Shown piece by piece: positions 26,575-34,571 of a stretch of DNA of 64,000 nucleotides. This DNA is from JARKPK01 sp964631235 (GTDB taxonomy: Bacteria; Planctomycetota; Planctomycetia; Pirellulales; Thermoguttaceae): contig CAZVZX010000024.1 in NCBI GenBank assembly GCA_964631235.1, positions 1 to 64,000 of the forward strand. The letters run 5' to 3'. The notes beneath the pieces are model-generated. The model ran no database searches and had not been told where the DNA came from. It saw only the letters and a program-made list of their open reading frames with translations. Each line of letters begins with the position of its first letter. Positions within the stretch are counted from its first letter, which is position 1. Made by a program: the position numbers and the translations under genes.

Positions 26575-28305
26575 TCAACGAGGCGCCGCGCCGGTGTCTT
26601 CGAGCCGAGCGACGAAATAGATGCGATAGCCATCGACGATGACGAACGGCCAATGATGGATGTCGCAGTGCCGGCGGAGGCGACGGAGACGGGTTTCGGG
26701 CACAACAAGCACCAGCGGCCGCGGTTCGTAGGCGGCCAGCCGGGCGGAAATGCGGGCGATCTGGCCCGGCCGAATGTTCTCGCGCCACTGGGGCCGAAGG
26801 TAAAACACCAGCGAACCGACACGCTCGTCCACGATCCTCACGGTTTCGGGCATGGCCGGCTGCTCGTTGAAGAACTGGGCCAGCCGCCGGGCGCTGAGTT
26901 GCTCCGCCGCCGGCGGCAACACGAAAAGAATGGCCAGCGCGAATTGCAGGGCGGTCGTCGCCACGGCCGTGCCCATCGCCCAAGGCAACCCCCGCCTGCG
27001 CCAAACGACCAACACGGCCAACGGGCTCAGCGCGGCCGCCGCAACAGCCCACCACACCGCGGCCGGCAAGTGCAAGTCGAGTTTTTCGGCGGCAACGAAG
27101 GCGATTGGCATGAAGACGATCGGCCCGCTCACGCACGAAGTAAGCAGCGTTTGCCGCATCATTACCGCAGCGGCCGGCGACAATCCGCCGTCGATCCAAC
27201 GATTCCAGGCGTAGGCCGCCAAGATCGCCGCCGAGGGAAAGACCGGCCAAAGGTAGGTCGCCAGTTTCGACCCGGCCAGGCTCAACAGCAGCGTACATCC
27301 GAGCAACTGGCAAAGAAACCAAATAATCGCATCGCGGCTCGCAGGGTCGAGCGTCGGCTGGCCGGCACGGCGGCGGTCGAGGGCATCGCGGACCAGCGGC
27401 GGCAGATAGCCGATCCAGGGCAGTCCGCCCAAGAGCAACACCGGCAGGTAGTACCAGAACGGCTGCCCGCCGTGTGTCTGGGTGCCGCCGAACAGCCCGA
27501 GGAAATGCCGCTCGATAAAGAAGTATTGCAAATAGCCGGGGTTCTGGCGGTGCATGGGCCAGAACCAGAGGGCGGCCAAGGCGGCGCCGATCGCCACCGC
27601 GACCATCGCCTGGACGATGTGAGCAGCGGCAAGTCGTCGCGATACGATCAAGTAGAGACCATGCGCCGTTAGAACCAGGGCCACACCGAACAGGCCCTTG
27701 GTCAACATGGCCAGCCCCAACGCCAACCCGGCACCGCAAACCCACCTCCAGCAGCGCAGGCCCGGCTCGGCCCGAAGGCTTTTCCAAAACATCAGCAGGG
27801 CTAGATTGGTCCACACAACCAGAGCCACGTCGTGGGTGGCGGCCAACGAAAGGGCCATCGGCAGGAACATCGTCGCGTAGAACGTCGCGGCCGGCAGAGC
27901 CAACTTTCGTCCCAACGCACAGGCGGCCAGCGCCGCGGTAGAGATTGCGCCGCACAGCGCGAAGAGCAGCCCGGGCAACCGCACCGCCCGTTCGTTCATT
28001 CCGAAGACGCGGAGCGAGGCGGCCTCGAACCAGAAATAGAAGGCCGGCTTATCCCAAAAGGGCCGGCCGAACAGCCGCGGCACCACCCAGTCGCCCTTTT
28101 CGACCATCTCCTGGGCAATCGCGGCGTGGAGCCCCTCGTCGGGATCGAGCAACGGCCAGTCCATCGCCAGGGGAAGCAGATAGAGCGTCGCCCCCAAGCC
28201 GACCAACGCTGCCCAGCGGTGCGAGGGTGCGGTTGTTCCCATGCCGACAGCCAGTGCACTCCGAATGAATCCTTCGCCGCCATCGAGCCGCGGCGATTCG
28301 CTCAC
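26575..28305 (-). CDS. GT39/ArnT-like membrane glycosyltransferase
   Basis: 576 residues with about ten to twelve hydrophobic segments. The first periplasmic loop holds LLDPDEGLHA with the paired acidic residues (Asp56-Glu57) that define the PMT/ArnT (GT-C) family, followed by GRPFWDKPAFYFW, another family mark. Such enzymes move a sugar from a polyprenyl-phosphate donor to a lipid or protein outside the membrane. The C-terminal soluble part (about 470-576, RIVDERVGSLVFYLRPQW) lies in the periplasm. An ATG at 28242 is an alternative start. It is convergent with the S9 gene, 62 bases apart, and stands alone on its strand. Confidence 0.87.
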   Translation of the reverse strand: MSESPRLDGGEGFIRSALAVGMGTTAPSHRWAALVGLGATLYLLPLAMDWPLLDPDEGLHAAIAQEMVEKGDWVVPRLFGRPFWDKPAFYFWFEAASLRVFGMNERAVRLPGLLFALCGAISTAALAACALGRKLALPAATFYATMFLPMALSLAATHDVALVVWTNLALLMFWKSLRAEPGLRCWRWVCGAGLALGLAMLTKGLFGVALVLTAHGLYLIVSRRLAAAHIVQAMVAVAIGAALAALWFWPMHRQNPGYLQYFFIERHFLGLFGGTQTHGGQPFWYYLPVLLLGGLPWIGYLPPLVRDALDRRRAGQPTLDPASRDAIIWFLCQLLGCTLLLSLAGSKLATYLWPVFPSAAILAAYAWNRWIDGGLSPAAAVMMRQTLLTSCVSGPIVFMPIAFVAAEKLDLHLPAAVWWAVAAAALSPLAVLVVWRRRGLPWAMGTAVATTALQFALAILFVLPPAAEQLSARRLAQFFNEQPAMPETVRIVDERVGSLVFYLRPQWRENIRPGQIARISARLAAYEPRPLVLVVPETRLRRLRRHCDIHHWPFVIVDGYRIYFVARLEDTGAAPR

Positions 28306-28492
28306 TCATTGATGACGCTTCGTCGGGCGGTGCGGCCGCCGCCCAAACGGTGTTGCTGCACCCAACACGACAGCGCCAAGTTGTGGCGAATAACAATCTG
28401 GGCAGGATGACGGCTTTTCAAAATATCTCGGCCTGAATCTCCAGCTTTCCTGTTTCCGCCTTCGAGGCGACTTAGCGTTTTCGTACCAATAG

Positions 28493-28590
28493 TACCGCGA
28501 AAACCGGAACGCGGTTCAAACGAGGGCCGTACGTAAAAGAGCCGCCTCGCGGCAAAATCGACTACCTCCGCAATTGTGTGGAACTATCGT
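28493..28590 (+). repeat. dispersed ~100-bp repeat, copy 2
   Basis: Shows ACCGCGAAAACCGGAACGCG then GTTCAAACGAGG, a small GCCGC-CTC-GCGGC hairpin near 28541-28553, and CCGCAATTGTGTGGAACT at the right end. It reads on the plus strand, opposite to both flanking genes. Confidence 0.65.
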
Positions 28591-28807
28591 CAGACCGCGT
28601 GCCGAGAAAAAAGCCGTTTCTATCTACCAAGTTGACCGCCCCGGAGCAATGGCAATTTGGGAAGAATTGGTGTTTTGGTGCAGCCGGGTCGAACGACGGT
28701 GTTCTGTTGTCGGCGATCGCGATCGCCCATCGTTTGCCGGCAGGACATCCGGGGCGAGAAGCTTCTTTTGGAGCATGCCCTTCAAATGGAGAAGGACCCA
28801 TGAAAAG

Positions 28808-28910
28808 GACCGCGAACAAAGGGAAAGCGGTTCAAACGGCCCCGGCACGCAGAAGAGGCGCGTCGCGCTGCCGCCAGCCGTTTCCGCGATTGTGTGGCGC
28901 TGTTTCGTCG
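28808..28910 (+). repeat. dispersed ~100-bp repeat, copy 3
   Basis: A direct copy 315 bases after copy 2: GACCGCGAACAAAGGGAAAG, CGGTTCAAACGG, then CCGTTTCCGCGATTGTGTGG and CGCTGTTTCGTC. Start and end blocks align with copy 2; the middle is diverged. Confidence 0.65.
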
Positions 28911-28940
28911 ATGAACTCCGCATTCGTACACGGTGTGTCG

Positions 28941-29292
28941 GCCTAATTCGCGACTATTCACGTCATTTGCGTTCATTCGCGGTTGTTGCTCACCTGACTT
29001 GGCGTCGATTGGCCTCAATTCGCGGCTCGTCGGCGAGATTCGCGGCCGTTCGCGTTGATTGGCGGTTTGTCAGATTTATTCGCGTCCATTCGCGCTGATT
29101 CGCGGTTGGTCAGATTTATTTGCGTCCATTCGCGTTGATTGGCGGTTTGTCAGGTTTATTCGCGACTATTCGCGTTCATTCGCGGTTTGTCAGGTTTATT
29201 CGCGACTATTCGCGTTGATTGGCGGTTTGTCAGGTTTATTCGCGACTATTCGCGTTCATTCGCGGTTTGTCAGGTTTTTTCGCGGCCGTTCG
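28941..29292 (-). repeat. GCGAAT array, 40-bp period (80-bp higher order)
   Basis: Six regular 40-bp units start at 29061, 29101, 29141, 29181, 29221 and 29261, with decayed units to the left. Units at 29141 and 29221 are identical over 40 bases, and the alternating pairs give an 80-bp period. On the minus strand each unit carries GCGAAT boxes spaced 10 bases apart. The array lies 260 bases past the GH51 stop, beyond its terminator-like hairpin, and reads in the GH51 direction. Confidence 0.9.
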
Positions 29293-29336
29293 CGGTTGGA
29301 GCCGTACAGAGCAGTGCGTCAAGAAAAGAAAGCGGC

Positions 29337-29383
29337 CCGGGGGCGACAGACTCAGCCCAATGGGCGTTGTCGTTCACCCCCGG
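29337..29383 (-). terminator. terminator-like hairpin after the GH51 gene
   Basis: CCGGGGG (29337-29343) pairs with CCCCCGG (29377-29383). Inner helices are CGACA with TGTCG and GCCC with GGGC. On the minus strand it is followed by a pyrimidine-rich CTTTCTTTTCTTG. It lies about 170 bases past the GH51 stop. Confidence 0.5.
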
Positions 29384-29551
29384 AGCCGTGGGGCACAAGG
29401 TAATACGAATCAGCGACTCGTTGGACACGGCCGCAGCCGCGCCCGGATATTCGAACGAACCGATTAATGCTTTCTTTTTTCGGTCCGGCCGGTGCGGCAT
29501 CGGATGGCCCGATCAGGCCGTCCGGCATGCCCTTCGGGCCGGTCGGTGAAT

Positions 29552-31099
29552 TCAGTTCAACTTGAGTACCACGACCGATTTCGGCGGCAGTTCAACGGAG
29601 AATCCTTTTTCCGTGGCGGCCGCGCCGGCGAACTCTTTCGGTTCGACCGCGCGCGGCTGCTCGAAGGTGTTGTGGGCTTGCATCGTCTCGGCCGTGAGCA
29701 CGCGCCCGGTGATGGCGCCTGCCTTGGCGCCGACCAACTCGGCCGACACCTTGGCCGGGCGATTGGGGTCGAGGTTGCAGAGCGTAACGTGAATCGTGCC
29801 CGCCTCGTTCCGCGAGGCCGATCCGTGAACCGCCGGCAGTTTGATGCCTTCGCACTCGTATTCCGCCGATTCGATCTTCAGCGGAAGCATCGTGGCGTCG
29901 TGATGCACGGTGTACATCTCGAATACATGATAGGTCGGGGTGACGATCATCTTTTCCTTGTCGGTGAGGATCATGGCCTGAAGGACGTTGATCGTCTGGG
30001 CGATGTTGGCCATCTTCACCCGGCGGCACTGGTTGTTGAACACATTGAGGCTCACGGCCGCCACCAGTGCGTCGCGGAGCGTGTTCTGCTGATAGAGGAA
30101 GCCGGGATTCGTGCCCGGCTCGACGGCGTGCCACGCTCCCCATTCATCGACAATGAGCGCCACGCGGTTTTGCGGATCGAACCGATCCATGATCTCCGTA
30201 TGGCGGGTGATCAATTCGTCAATGTGCAACGCGCGCGAAAGCAGATGCGCCCAATCGATTTCCTCGAATACCGTGGCCGACCGGCTCTTCTTGCCCGAGC
30301 CGCAATAGTAATGGAGCGACAGCCCTTGCATCCGCGGGCCGACCTCGCGCATCAGCACCTCGGTCCATCGCGCGTCGCCGCCATTGGGCCCGCACGCGAT
30401 CTTATAGAGCCGGTTTCCGCTGAAGTTGCGCAAGTAGGTGGCGTAGCGGCGATACTCGTCGGCGTAGTATTCGGGCCGCATGTTGCCCCCGCAGCCCCAG
30501 TTCTCGTTGCCCACGCCCCAGTACTTGATCTTCCACGGTTCTTCGCGGCCGTTGGCGCGGCGGAGGTTGGCCATCGGGCTCTGGCCGTCGAAGGTGACGT
30601 ATTCGACCCACTCTTGCATTTCGCGGACCGTGCCGCTGCCCACGTTGCCGCAGATGTACGGCTCGCAGCCGAGCTGCGCGCACAGGTCGAAAAACTCGTG
30701 CGTCCCGAAATGGTTGTTTTCCACCACGCCGCCCCAATGCGTGTTGATCATGCTGGGGCGTTGATTCTTCGGGCCGATGCCGTCGCGCCAATGGTATTCG
30801 TCGGCAAAGCAACCGCCCGGCCAACGCAGCACGGGGATCTTGATCTTCTTCAGCGCGGCGACGGTGTCGTTGCGGATCCCGCGGGTGTTGGGGATCGGGC
30901 TGTCTTCGCCCACCCAAAATCCTTCGTAGATGCAACGGCCGAGGTGCTCGGCGAAATGCCCATAGATGTTCCGATCGATCCGCAACTTGCCCTCATCGGC
31001 GCGTATTTGCGCGGTGTTGACCGTTGGCTCGGCCGCCAGCGTCCGTCCGGCGATCAACATCACCGCCGCCCAAAGAACCAAACGCGATCGCAATCTCAT
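29552..31099 (-). CDS. alpha-N-arabinofuranosidase, GH51, exported
   Basis: 515 residues from the ATG at 31099 with GGAGG 10 bases upstream and a signal peptide (LVLWAAVMLIAGRTLAAEP). The barrel begins with IYGHFAEHLGRCIYEGFWVG, typical of GH51. The acid/base is Glu199 (YWGVGNENWGCGG) and the nucleophile Glu319 (IVDEWGAWH). The C-terminal jelly-roll (about 420-515) is present. The enzyme releases terminal arabinofuranose from arabinoxylan or arabinan. Most GH51 enzymes are intracellular, so the signal peptide points to periplasmic action here. The DUF6807 gene lies 115 bases upstream on the same strand; the two may be an operon for plant or algal polymer use. Confidence 0.93.
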   Translation of the reverse strand: MRLRSRLVLWAAVMLIAGRTLAAEPTVNTAQIRADEGKLRIDRNIYGHFAEHLGRCIYEGFWVGEDSPIPNTRGIRNDTVAALKKIKIPVLRWPGGCFADEYHWRDGIGPKNQRPSMINTHWGGVVENNHFGTHEFFDLCAQLGCEPYICGNVGSGTVREMQEWVEYVTFDGQSPMANLRRANGREEPWKIKYWGVGNENWGCGGNMRPEYYADEYRRYATYLRNFSGNRLYKIACGPNGGDARWTEVLMREVGPRMQGLSLHYYCGSGKKSRSATVFEEIDWAHLLSRALHIDELITRHTEIMDRFDPQNRVALIVDEWGAWHAVEPGTNPGFLYQQNTLRDALVAAVSLNVFNNQCRRVKMANIAQTINVLQAMILTDKEKMIVTPTYHVFEMYTVHHDATMLPLKIESAEYECEGIKLPAVHGSASRNEAGTIHVTLCNLDPNRPAKVSAELVGAKAGAITGRVLTAETMQAHNTFEQPRAVEPKEFAGAAATEKGFSVELPPKSVVVLKLN

Positions 31100-31214
31100 C
31101 AGTGCTCTTCCTCCCGTCGTCGTCGATGAACTCGTCTCACAAGACAACATGAACCCTACAGTCGGCGCCGTGCTGCGCTGCGTCGCGATTCGTCGCGGCG
31201 ATCGGCCGACGGCG

Positions 31215-32225
31215 TCAACCTTCGATCCACTTCTGATACAACTGCGCCAAGCCCGCCGCTTTGGCGTCGCCGGCAAACAGGGCCACGCGATAACGGAACT
31301 CGACCGCTTGCCCGGCGGCCAGCGTCCACGGTTTTTCGATGAAGTTCAGCGGTGTGGGCGAAATGAACCCGTAGTCGCGGGTGAACCACGGCGAGGGCGA
31401 CCAGGGATTCTTCGGGTGATCGAACAGCGCGATGCCTTCGACGAACTCCTCGGGCAAGTTCGCCCGTCGCCCGAAAAAGCAGCACCAAGCCGCCTTCTTG
31501 CCGAATGTGCCCTTTTCGCCCTCGTCGCCCAAATCGTTCAGCAGCGCGCCGCCCTGCAATGGGGTGATGTCGGGCGCGGCACGCACGGAGAACAGCGAGT
31601 GATTCGTCTTTTCGACCTTCAGATCGACCACGGCCGACCACTTGATCCACACGTCGATCAGCCGCAACCGCGGGCTGACCATGGTGATGGTGAAGCGGCG
31701 CTCGTCGCGGGCGATTGGCTCGGCACCGGGACGCAGCCAGCGGCAGGAATCGCTCAGCTCGACCGCGTTTTCGCCGCGAACGGCGGCCTTCGGGCCATCG
31801 GAGATGATTTGCCCGTTTTGCAGCTCGGTTTGCCAGAAGTTGCAGCCGTTCACCCGATCGCACGCGAAAAACAGCGATCGCTGGTGCGGCCACGGCAGCG
31901 AGCTCTCGGTTGTCAATGATAGTCCCGAGACAGGCCCGGCCACGGGATAAAAGTAGGGATATTTCTGCGTGGGATGAGCGCGATAGGAGAGGACATTGAT
32001 ATTCCGCCAGCGAATCCAGGTTTGGCCGGTGAATTCGTACAGAGTGAGCGGCTCTGCGGGAATCACCGAATGCGGATTGGCCGCCGGCTGCGCGGCCGAA
32101 GCGATCGCCGACCAACCCGAAAAGGTTGCGGCCGCAACGCCCGCCGTTGCGCTAGCCGCACACGTACTCAAGAACGCCCGTCGCGACGACGGACCGACAA
32201 CGCCACTGGTGTTCTGCTGCTGCAT
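31215..32225 (-). CDS. Tat-exported DUF6807 (PmoA-like) protein
   Basis: 336 residues from the ATG at 32225 (GGGGGAA about 9 bases upstream). The N-terminus has a twin-arginine signal (SSRRAFLSTCAASATAGVAA). The mature part fits DUF6807: KYPYFYPVAGPVSGLSLTTE, then the paired WPHQRSLFFACDRVNGCNFW, and the C-terminal YRVALFAGDAKAAGLAQLYQ. These proteins are common in planctomycete and Bacteroidetes sugar-use loci and have no settled activity. Its place just ahead of GH51 suggests a carbohydrate-linked role, which is inference from context. It is divergent from the rpsL operon. Confidence 0.8.
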   Translation of the reverse strand: MQQQNTSGVVGPSSRRAFLSTCAASATAGVAAATFSGWSAIASAAQPAANPHSVIPAEPLTLYEFTGQTWIRWRNINVLSYRAHPTQKYPYFYPVAGPVSGLSLTTESSLPWPHQRSLFFACDRVNGCNFWQTELQNGQIISDGPKAAVRGENAVELSDSCRWLRPGAEPIARDERRFTITMVSPRLRLIDVWIKWSAVVDLKVEKTNHSLFSVRAAPDITPLQGGALLNDLGDEGEKGTFGKKAAWCCFFGRRANLPEEFVEGIALFDHPKNPWSPSPWFTRDYGFISPTPLNFIEKPWTLAAGQAVEFRYRVALFAGDAKAAGLAQLYQKWIEG

Positions 32226-32779
32226 CGAATCTGTTCCCCCACGGCCGACGACACCGCCGCACGGCCGACCCGGCCGGCAGTGCGTTTGTCGCTTTTCCAT
32301 TGATAACCCCACACCCCCAGCCGGACGGAGGTTCTCACCGCCCCCCAGCTAGAGGCAAACCCCAATCTAATTCGCCAACAATAGGTTCACAACCAACTTT
32401 TGCGCAAAGCGTTCCAGCTTGCCCGCAGCCGCTGGCGAAGCACCGGGCGCGTTGCTTCCCTCGAACGAAGGGTAGCCGGGCAGGGCGGTCTGCCTGATCC
32501 ATCGAAGGGAATTGAGGGCGAATGAGCGATGGTTCGCGCGTCAAGGCCGACTTTTTGGGGCAAGTGGCCGCCGGGTGAGTGCCGAAGGAGCCGAAAAAGG
32601 GCGGCAGTGCCCCATTGACAGCTGCCGGCAAAACGGCAGAATAATAGGTTTCCGCACAATAGAATCGGTCGAGAGAGGCGGCAACCTGCCGCGCGGCTCG
32701 CCCGCGTGGGGCGAGGGTGCTCACGCTTCGTAACCGAATCCTTTTACGCCTTTGGCCTTAGAGAGTTTTTGCAAGAGCC
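32226..32779. other. divergent region between DUF6807 gene and rpsL
   Basis: 554 bases without a gene. The right half holds the probable rpsL promoter (separate entry); the left half should hold the promoter of the DUF6807-GH51 pair. The final 130 bases are the rpsL leader, with no clear Shine-Dalgarno sequence. Confidence 0.45.
32615..32645 (+). promoter_or_regulatory. probable rpsL-rpsG promoter with a dyad in the spacer
   Basis: TTGACA at 32615-32620 is a perfect -35 box and AATAAT at 32640-32645 matches the -10 consensus in 5 of 6. The spacer is 19 bases instead of 17. Inside it CTGCCG (32622-32627) and CGGCAG (32634-32639) form a perfect 6-bp inverted repeat. Long spacers holding a dyad are typical of MerR-type activation. 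Confidence 0.5.
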
Positions 32780-33148
32780 ATGCCGACGATCAACCAACTG
32801 ACCCGCAAATCGCGACGTGTTCAGCGCCGGAGCACGAAGGCGCCGGTTCTGGACCAATGCCCGCAGAAACGCGGCGTCTGTTTGCAAGTGAAGACGATGA
32901 CCCCCAAGAAGCCCAACTCGGCGCTGCGGAAGATTACGCGCGTTCGGTTGAGCAATGGCAAGGAAGTCACCGTGTACATCCCGGGCGAAGGGCACAGCCT
33001 GCAAGAGCACTCGATCGTGCTGGTGCGCGGCGGTCGTGTCCGCGATTTGCCGGGTGTTCGTTATCAGGTGGTGCGCGGCGCGTTGGACGCGTTGGGCGTA
33101 GAAGGCCGCAAGCAATCGCGCAGCCGCTACGGCGCGAAGCGGAGCTGA
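32780..33148 (+). CDS. rpsL: 30S ribosomal protein S12
   Basis: 122 residues, full length. Conserved blocks are all present: MPTINQLTRKSRR, MTPKKPNSALRKITRVRLSN (the loop where streptomycin-resistance changes arise, here with the wild-type PKKPNS), and GEGHSLQEHSIVLVRGGRVR followed by DLPGVRYQ. S12 sits at the decoding centre of the small subunit. It leads the usual rpsL-rpsG pair; the elongation factor genes (fusA, tufA) that often follow are not in this window. Confidence 0.98.
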   Translation: MPTINQLTRKSRRVQRRSTKAPVLDQCPQKRGVCLQVKTMTPKKPNSALRKITRVRLSNGKEVTVYIPGEGHSLQEHSIVLVRGGRVRDLPGVRYQVVRGALDALGVEGRKQSRSRYGAKRS

Positions 33149-33260
33149 TCGCCGGGACGAACGGCAGGTGGGTGTGAGCTGAATGAGTTCCCGTTTGCGG
33201 GCGGCGGATAGGAATTGGGTTGATCATTGAGGTGATCGAGGCGACCGGGCGTTGCCTTCC

Positions 33261-33293
33261 TGTTCGAGCCGCTTTCGCGTTTCCGCGATTTTA
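33261..33293 (-). repeat. partial dispersed-repeat block between rpsL and rpsG
   Basis: Reads TGTTCGAGCCGCTTTCGCGT then TTCCGCGATTTTAT on the plus strand, close to the end block of dispersed-repeat copy 1 (15592-15631). Only this part of the element is present. It lies inside the S12-S7 operon spacer. Confidence 0.35.
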
Positions 33294-33317
33294 TCAAGAG
33301 AGATTCGAGACGCTGTC

Positions 33318-33788
33318 ATGGGTCGATTGACTGCAAGCAAAGAGAAGTTGGCGCCGGATCCGAAGTACGGGTCGCTGCTGGCCGGAAAATTCATCAATTC
33401 GATGATGTGGAACGGGAAGAAGAGCGTCGCGCAGGCGATCTTCTACGAGGCGCTCGACATTTTGGCCAAAAAGGTGCCCGATCAACCGTCGATCGACGTG
33501 TTCACTCAGGCGGTTGAAAACGTGAAGCCGAACATCGAAGTTCGCTCGAAGCGGGTCGGCGGGGCCTCGTATCAAGTGCCGATGCAGGTCAACCGCACGC
33601 GCCAGCAGTCGTTGGCCATTCGCTGGATTCTCGGCGCCTGCCGCGAAAAGAAGGGGCGGCCGATGGCGCAGAAGCTCGCCGACGAGTTGATGGCCGCTTA
33701 TCGCCGCGAAGGCGCCGCTTATACCAAGCGCGAAAACGTCCACCGCATGGCCGAGGCCAACAAGGCCTTCGCTCATTTTGCGTGGTAG
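33318..33788 (+). CDS. rpsG: 30S ribosomal protein S7
   Basis: 156 residues from the ATG at 33318, matching the family length; the frame stays open further upstream but that part is not conserved. Family blocks include DPKYGSLLAGKFINSMMWNG, VKPNIEVRSKRVGGASYQVP and the ending KRENVHRMAEANKAFAHFAW. S7 starts assembly of the 30S head by binding 16S rRNA. It is 169 bases after rpsL; that gap is longer than usual and carries a repeat fragment. A good intrinsic terminator follows at 33846. Confidence 0.98.
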   Translation: MGRLTASKEKLAPDPKYGSLLAGKFINSMMWNGKKSVAQAIFYEALDILAKKVPDQPSIDVFTQAVENVKPNIEVRSKRVGGASYQVPMQVNRTRQQSLAIRWILGACREKKGRPMAQKLADELMAAYRREGAAYTKRENVHRMAEANKAFAHFAW

Positions 33789-33845
33789 TGGGTCCTTTGC
33801 CGCATCGACCGATCGGCGAAGACGCAAACAGACCGAACCATCAGA

Positions 33846-33872
33846 AGGCCGAGGTTCGCCTCGGCCTATTTT
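33846..33872 (+). terminator. intrinsic terminator after rpsG
   Basis: AGGCCGAGG pairs with CCTCGGCCT around a TTCG tetraloop (33846-33867), followed by ATTTTCT. It lies 58 bases past the S7 stop. Confidence 0.8.
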
Positions 33873-34058
33873 CTGCGCCATTTGCTTGTTGTGCCCCCCT
33901 CTGGCCGCACGTTTCCGGTTTCCCTCTGCCCTCGCGATGCCGCGGTGGGGCGACTCGGGGTGCGGCCCATGGCGCACGGTGGAGCATGGGACGGTTGGTT
34001 GGTGCTTGCCGCCTGACACATTCGGCCGCGACGTGCGGCCGCGCGACGCAGCGTTCGC

Positions 34059-34490
34059 TCAACGGGCCTGCTTCGGCGGCTCGTCGGATACCGACCCGAC
34101 GCTGAGGAAGGCGAGTCGCAACTCGTGCAGCATCGAATCGAGGGCACTGCTCTCTTCCAGCGTTCGATGGCCCTCGGTTTTCTCCCAAAGGACTTCGAGG
34201 GTGTCGATGGCGTGCCGGGCGCGAGGGATACTCAGCTGCGGCTTGCCGGTCACCGGATGCGGAAGAAGTCCGAGGCAGACCAAGGCCTGGAAGTACATCG
34301 TTGAGGCAAGGTAGATCAGGCCCGGCGACGGCATCGCTTCGTAGTCGTCATCGAGCGCAGTCTCCGCCGTTTGGCTGTCCGCCTGTTCGGCCGCTTTGGT
34401 TTGAGCGGTCTGTTGGCGCTCGGCCTCGACTCGAGCCTTCCAATCTTCATCGACGACGATCTTCTTTTCCGGGGATTTCTCTTTACTCAT
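34059..34490 (-). CDS. DUF1844 protein
   Basis: 143 residues. The N-terminal third is charged and low-complexity (KIVVDEDWKARVEAERQQ). The DUF1844 core follows: MPSPGLIYLASTMYFQALVC, then GLLPHPVTGKPQLSIPRARHA, and IDTLEVLWEKTEGHRTLEE. The family is small, helical and of unknown function, found in planctomycetes, myxobacteria and relatives. It starts 81 bases after the pyrG stop in the same direction, an arrangement common in planctomycetes, so cotranscription with CTP synthase is likely. It is convergent with rpsG. Confidence 0.9.
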   Translation of the reverse strand: MSKEKSPEKKIVVDEDWKARVEAERQQTAQTKAAEQADSQTAETALDDDYEAMPSPGLIYLASTMYFQALVCLGLLPHPVTGKPQLSIPRARHAIDTLEVLWEKTEGHRTLEESSALDSMLHELRLAFLSVGSVSDEPPKQAR

Positions 34491-34571
34491 CGTTTTGTTC
34501 CTTGATGGCGTTTTCGGTCTGATGAAATCGTTGCGGGCTTGTTTTCGCCCGCGACATCCTCTGCCTGAGCC

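Larger units (their letters stand above)
28306..29551. other. repeat-rich intergenic region of about 1.2 kb
   Basis: Contains two copies of the dispersed repeat, a 40-bp-period GCGAAT array on the minus strand, and a terminator hairpin for the GH51 gene, each listed separately. Several frames run through the array, but they translate to a periodic peptide and are not genes. Confidence 0.6.

Noticed and set aside
29139..29549. Open frames encoding periodic peptides over the 28941-29292 array
   Set aside because: The translation repeats because the DNA does; there is no ribosome binding site, and frames are open in several registers simply because the 40-bp unit lacks stops.
29492..31129. Long plus-strand frame opposite the GH51 gene
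   Set aside because: It is an antisense shadow of a high-GC gene; the minus strand carries clear GH51 catalytic motifs.
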